The position numbers and the translations under genes were made by a program. Positions 14,948 through 17,288 of a stretch of 17,288 nucleotides of DNA are shown here, piece after piece (the first letter of the stretch is position 1; each line of letters opens with the position of its first letter). The notes beneath the pieces are model-generated. The model was given only the letters and a program-made list of their open reading frames with translations. It was not told where the DNA came from and did not search any database. The stretch is from Fimenecus stercoravium (GTDB lineage Bacteria; Bacillota; Clostridia; Oscillospirales; Acutalibacteraceae). The DNA is taken from positions 1 through 17,288 of the forward strand of contig DVIC01000115.1 of assembly GCA_018711545.1 (NCBI GenBank), read 5' to 3'.

Positions 14948-15870
14948 ATGCCCTCGCCTCCTTCAAGCCGTGCGTGCGCACAGATCGCCGCACCGATTAC
15001 CCCGCCGGCGTCCGCCGTGCGGGAAAAGAATATTTGCAGCCCGGAATCCGGGTAGGGTTTGCGGATGCGGCGGTGCAGGCGTTCGAGCAGGGCATCCTTC
15101 GGAAAGCCCTCGGAGAGCAGCACCCCGCCGCCCAAAATCACATAATGCGGGTCAAACAGGTTCACTTCCGTGGCGATGACCACGGCGATGTTGTCGATAA
15201 AGGTCTGCACCGCTTCGTCCTCGAGGTGGTCGGTCAGCACCGCGCAGACCGACTCCCCCGGGTATTTTTCCCGGCAAAGCGCTGCAATATAGCGTCCCGA
15301 GGCGTAATTTTCAAAACAGCCCTCGTTGCCGCAGCCGCATTTGTCGCTGCGCCCCATGACGGGGACGTGCCCCAGCTCACACGCGACGCCGTTTTTGCCC
15401 GAAAGCAGCCTGCCGTCGATCTCGACAACGTTGCCGATGCCGGTGCCGAAATAGCAGCCGATGCCGATGCCTTTTTTCGGAAGTTCCGGCGAAAGGCGGT
15501 CGTAGCGGTAGATCATGTTCACGTCACGGTCTAAAAACGCGGGCAGCCCGAGCGCCTTTTCCAGCATGTCGGCAAGCGCCACGCCCGCAAACTGCGGGAT
15601 ATTCGGCGTGGAGAGCACCCGGCGCTTTTCGCGGTCCACGCACGAGGGCATCCCCACCGCACATGCGGCAATGCTTTCCTTTGTGAGCCTATGGCGGCGC
15701 ATATAGTCCGCTAAGAAGGCGCACAGCCGTTCGGGCGGGTCGCCGTCCGCGAACACCGTGCTTTGTGGGAGCTTTTCAAAGTGCTGCGGCACGCTGTCCG
15801 TGCCGACCGTGCCGACGCGGATATACGTCCCGCCGACGTCCACGCCGATATATGCCTTTTGCCGCGTCAT
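14944..15870 (-). CDS. alsK: ROK-family sugar kinase, allose-kinase-like
   Basis: ATP-dependent cytosolic sugar kinase, 308 residues (E. coli AlsK has 309). The N-terminal phosphate-binding motif is GVDVGGTYIRVG (9-20). The likely catalytic base is Asp116 in FLDRDVN. GTGIGNVVEIDG and ELGHVPV precede the ROK zinc site, formed by His168, Cys178, Cys180 and Cys185. The stretches STPNIP, FLDRDVN, VNLFDPHYVILGGGV and FPKDALL resemble E. coli AlsK more than glucokinase or NagC-type repressors, and there is no DNA-binding domain. The ATG at 15868-15870 follows GGGAGGTG and overlaps the epimerase stop as ATGA. In this operon it may phosphorylate allose, or ribose freed by the nucleoside hydrolase. 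The ROK/kinase call is firm; the sugar is inferred. Confidence 0.82.
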   Translation of the reverse strand: MTRQKAYIGVDVGGTYIRVGTVGTDSVPQHFEKLPQSTVFADGDPPERLCAFLADYMRRHRLTKESIAACAVGMPSCVDREKRRVLSTPNIPQFAGVALADMLEKALGLPAFLDRDVNMIYRYDRLSPELPKKGIGIGCYFGTGIGNVVEIDGRLLSGKNGVACELGHVPVMGRSDKCGCGNEGCFENYASGRYIAALCREKYPGESVCAVLTDHLEDEAVQTFIDNIAVVIATEVNLFDPHYVILGGGVLLSEGFPKDALLERLHRRIRKPYPDSGLQIFFSRTADAGGVIGAAICAHARLEGGEGI

Positions 15871-16553
15871 GGCGTCACCTCCCGGATCGCCGCTTCCACT
15901 TCGGTCTGCATCCGTTTGCATGCAGCGTAAATATCCGTATCCAGTCCGAACAGCCCGCTGCTGCCCAGCACGAAGTTTTCCGTGCCCGCTTCATAGAGCG
16001 CACGGTAGGTCGCGCGGTTCACGCCGCCGTCCGCCTGAATGGAGAAGCGGCTGCCGTGCGCGTGCTTCCACGCCGCGAGCGCGCGGATCTTTTCAAGCAT
16101 TTCAGGTAAAAACGGCTGCCCCGCGAAGCCCGCGTCCACGGTCATGACCGTGACAAGCTCCAAACGGTTGAGATAGCTTTCGACCGCCGCTATCGGCGTT
16201 GCGGGCGAAAGCACCACGCCCGCCTTGCACCCCAGCGCGTGGATGCGCTCCACAAGGCGGAACGCCTGACGCTCGATTGTCTCCGCATGCAGGGCGATTG
16301 TGTCTGCGCCGGCCTTTGCGGCCGCTTCGAGAAAATCCTCCGGGTGCTCGACCATCAGGTGCGCTTCTATGGGCAGCCGCGTTGCGGGACGGATGACCGA
16401 GATCGACCACGGGGAAAGATACAGGCTTTTACAGAAATGCCCGTCCATGATGTCCACGTGCAGCGCGCCGCAGGACGCTTCCAGCGCCTTGAGCGTCGGT
16501 GCAAGGTGCAGCCAGTCCGCACACATGAGTGAGGCGGAAAGACAGGGTTTCAT
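15867..16553 (-). CDS. alsE: Allulose-6-phosphate 3-epimerase-like (ribulose-phosphate epimerase family)
   Basis: TIM-barrel metal-dependent epimerase, 228 residues (E. coli AlsE has 231). The metal and acid/base residues of the family are present: His32 and Asp34 in HVDIMDGHF, His65 in AHLMVEHP and Asp175 in ADGGVN. Stretches shared with AlsE rather than general Rpe include LSPWS, ETIERQAFRL, TVMTVDAGFAGQPFLPEML and SSGLFG. It should convert allulose 6-phosphate to fructose 6-phosphate, or ribulose 5-phosphate to xylulose 5-phosphate. The ATG at 16551-16553 follows AAAAGGGGGTG; an in-frame GTG nine bases upstream overlaps that site. It is the first gene of the nine-gene operon, and its leader begins with a five-heptad repeat tract. 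Confidence 0.84.
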   Translation of the reverse strand: MKPCLSASLMCADWLHLAPTLKALEASCGALHVDIMDGHFCKSLYLSPWSISVIRPATRLPIEAHLMVEHPEDFLEAAAKAGADTIALHAETIERQAFRLVERIHALGCKAGVVLSPATPIAAVESYLNRLELVTVMTVDAGFAGQPFLPEMLEKIRALAAWKHAHGSRFSIQADGGVNRATYRALYEAGTENFVLGSSGLFGLDTDIYAACKRMQTEVEAAIREVTP

Positions 16554-16568
16554 GGTAAACACCCCCTT

Positions 16569-16710
16569 TTAGATTTTAGATAGTAGACGGTAGATATTAG
16601 ACGTGGGATCGGTAAGTTTGCGGCAAAATCGCGTGCTTTTATAATCTTTCGGTTTTCTGAAACCTTCCTGATCCGTTTCTAATCTCTGATTTCAAACCTC
16701 TGACATCAGA
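16569..16710. repeat. Palindromic heptad element upstream of alsE
   Basis: Forward heptads TTAGATT, TTAGATA, GTAGACG, GTAGATA, TTAGACG at 16569-16603. Five inverted units follow at 16676-16710 after 72 bp. It has the same plan and length as the element at 1489-1629. The interior contains GGTTTTCTGAAACC (16651-16664), a small inverted repeat. Any promoter of the nine-gene operon must lie in or beyond this element. Confidence 0.78.
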
Positions 16711-16741
16711 ACGGCGGATGGATCGCGCCGCAAAGCCTTGT

Positions 16742-16918
16742 CTGTGTTCGGGCGGCGGGAAACAAGCGGTTCGCAGAAAGAGGGAGAATGTCCCGGGACG
16801 GGAGAAGCGCCACGCATCGGGGAAGGCTGTAGCGTAGCGGGGAACGCCTGCCGCGCATGATTCCGGCTTGCGGGTCAACAGACCGTGCGGCTGCTTGTTT
16901 CCCTTCGCTCGAACACAG
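16742..16918. repeat. 177-bp segment bounded by 26-bp imperfect inverted repeats
   Basis: The left end (16742-16767, starting CTGTGTTCGG and ending AAACAAGC) is an inverted copy of the right end (16893-16918, GCTTGTTT to GAACACAG), with about 22 of 26 bases matching. The interior is GC-rich, and I recognise no gene in it. It sits between two heptad tracts, has no match elsewhere in this window, and could be a different small repeat family. Confidence 0.6.
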
Positions 16919-16919
16919 A

Positions 16920-17024
16920 ACAGAATTCAAAATGCAGATGTTAGATATCAGAGGCGATATGGGTAAGTTTTCACAAAGCCGCGGTTGCGCGAAAACTTGA
17001 TGCTTTCTGTCGTAGGGGCGGGCG
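16920..17024 (+). repeat. Repeat unit: five heptads, spacer, truncated arm
   Basis: Heptads ACAGAAT, TCAAAAT, GCAGATG, TTAGATA, TCAGAGG (16920-16954) are followed by a 57-bp spacer holding CACAAAGCCGCGG and GATGCTTTCTGT. A shortened GTAGGGGCGGGCG arm follows at 17012-17024. It is joined head to tail with the next unit. Confidence 0.78.
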
Positions 17025-17026
17025 GA

Positions 17027-17266
17027 ACAGAATTCAGAAATTAGAAGTCAGAAATCAGATGCGGTGCAAGCAGGTTTTACACAAAGCTGCGGATACGCTG
17101 AAAAGTGGATGCTTTCTGTAGTAGGGGCGGGTCTTAAGTGCCCGCCCGAGCAGAGTGCGGAAAGAAAACAACTTGTGTCTGTTATGAAAACCGTAATTCT
17201 GCTTGTCGCCGAAACCGAATGCAAAATTCAACTCTCTTACGGGCGGGCGCAGAGACCCGCCCCTAC
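17027..17266 (+). repeat. Composite repeat: heptads, spacer, inverted arms with interior
   Basis: Heptads ACAGAAT, TCAGAAA, TTAGAAG, TCAGAAA, TCAGATG (17027-17061) are followed by a 59-bp spacer. The left arm starts at 17121 (GTAGGGGCGGGTCTTAAG). The interior is about 92 bp, and the right arm ends in GACCCGCCCCTAC at 17266. Arms and interior are a diverged reverse complement of 7720-7864. After 17266 the sequence begins to resemble an inverted spacer (compare GATTTTTC with the spacer at 1385-1400), so the palindrome probably continues past the window end. Confidence 0.8.
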
Positions 17267-17288
17267 AGGACTGTACGGATTTTTCTTT

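Larger units (their letters stand above)
16554..17288. other. 735-bp gene-free repeat region
   Basis: Beyond the alsE ribosome site this stretch consists of the repeat modules listed separately. Open frames here (for example on the minus strand within 16639-16930) have no ribosome site, no family resemblance and run through repeat arms, so I call no gene. No convincing promoter for the operon was found. Confidence 0.7.

Noticed and set aside
16638..16666. TATAAA on the minus strand as a -10 box for the nine-gene operon
   Set aside because: No acceptable -35 box at 16-18 bp (AAGGTT at best); too weak to call.
16639..16930. Two overlapping minus-strand open frames of 74 and 79 codons in the third repeat region
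   Set aside because: They run through an inverted-repeat segment, lack ribosome sites and show no family features.

Overview
The window looks like a chromosomal stretch of a GC-rich Clostridia genome, probably an Oscillospiraceae/Ruminococcaceae-type gut anaerobe. This is inferred from clostridial-type AspRS and PurB, strong AGGAGG ribosome sites, frequent TTG/GTG starts, and intergenic repeats built on GTAGGGGCGGG and on 7-bp TTAGANN units. No phage, transposase, CRISPR array, tRNA or rRNA gene was seen.

Layout. 1-3371: two minus-strand housekeeping genes, purB (adenylosuccinate lyase, cut by the window edge) and aspS (aspartyl-tRNA synthetase), separated by 333 bp made almost wholly of repeats. 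3372-3543: a divergent promoter region. 3544-7416: three plus-strand genes, namely a LytR-CpsA-Psr cell-wall ligase with an acidic FEDIFS-repeat tail, a GH51 alpha-L-arabinofuranosidase, and a zinc-ribbon multi-pass membrane protein of unknown function ending in a strong terminator. 7483-7933: a second repeat block. 7934-16553: nine tightly packed minus-strand genes, most of them overlapping. 16554-17288: a third repeat block with no gene.

The nine-gene operon is the main interest. In transcription order it encodes an AlsE-type epimerase, an AlsK-type ROK sugar kinase, RpiB (AlsI), an ABC importer of the BMP/nucleoside class (double ATPase, two permeases, lipoprotein), a nucleoside-hydrolase-like protein that has lost its metal motif, and an intact nucleoside hydrolase. 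Read as a pathway: a nucleoside is imported, cleaved to base plus free sugar, the sugar is phosphorylated by an allose-kinase-like enzyme, isomerised by RpiB and epimerised into central metabolism. Either AlsK/AlsE homologues have been recruited for ribose, or the real substrate is an allose- or allulose-bearing nucleoside. No regulator lies within the window.

The three large intergenic regions share one modular repeat system. A tract of usually five 7-bp units is followed by a 57-59 bp spacer, then a GTAGGGGCGGG hairpin arm, a variable interior and an inverted arm. The repeats abut genes so closely that the stop codons of aspS and of the nucleoside hydrolase lie inside repeat sequence.
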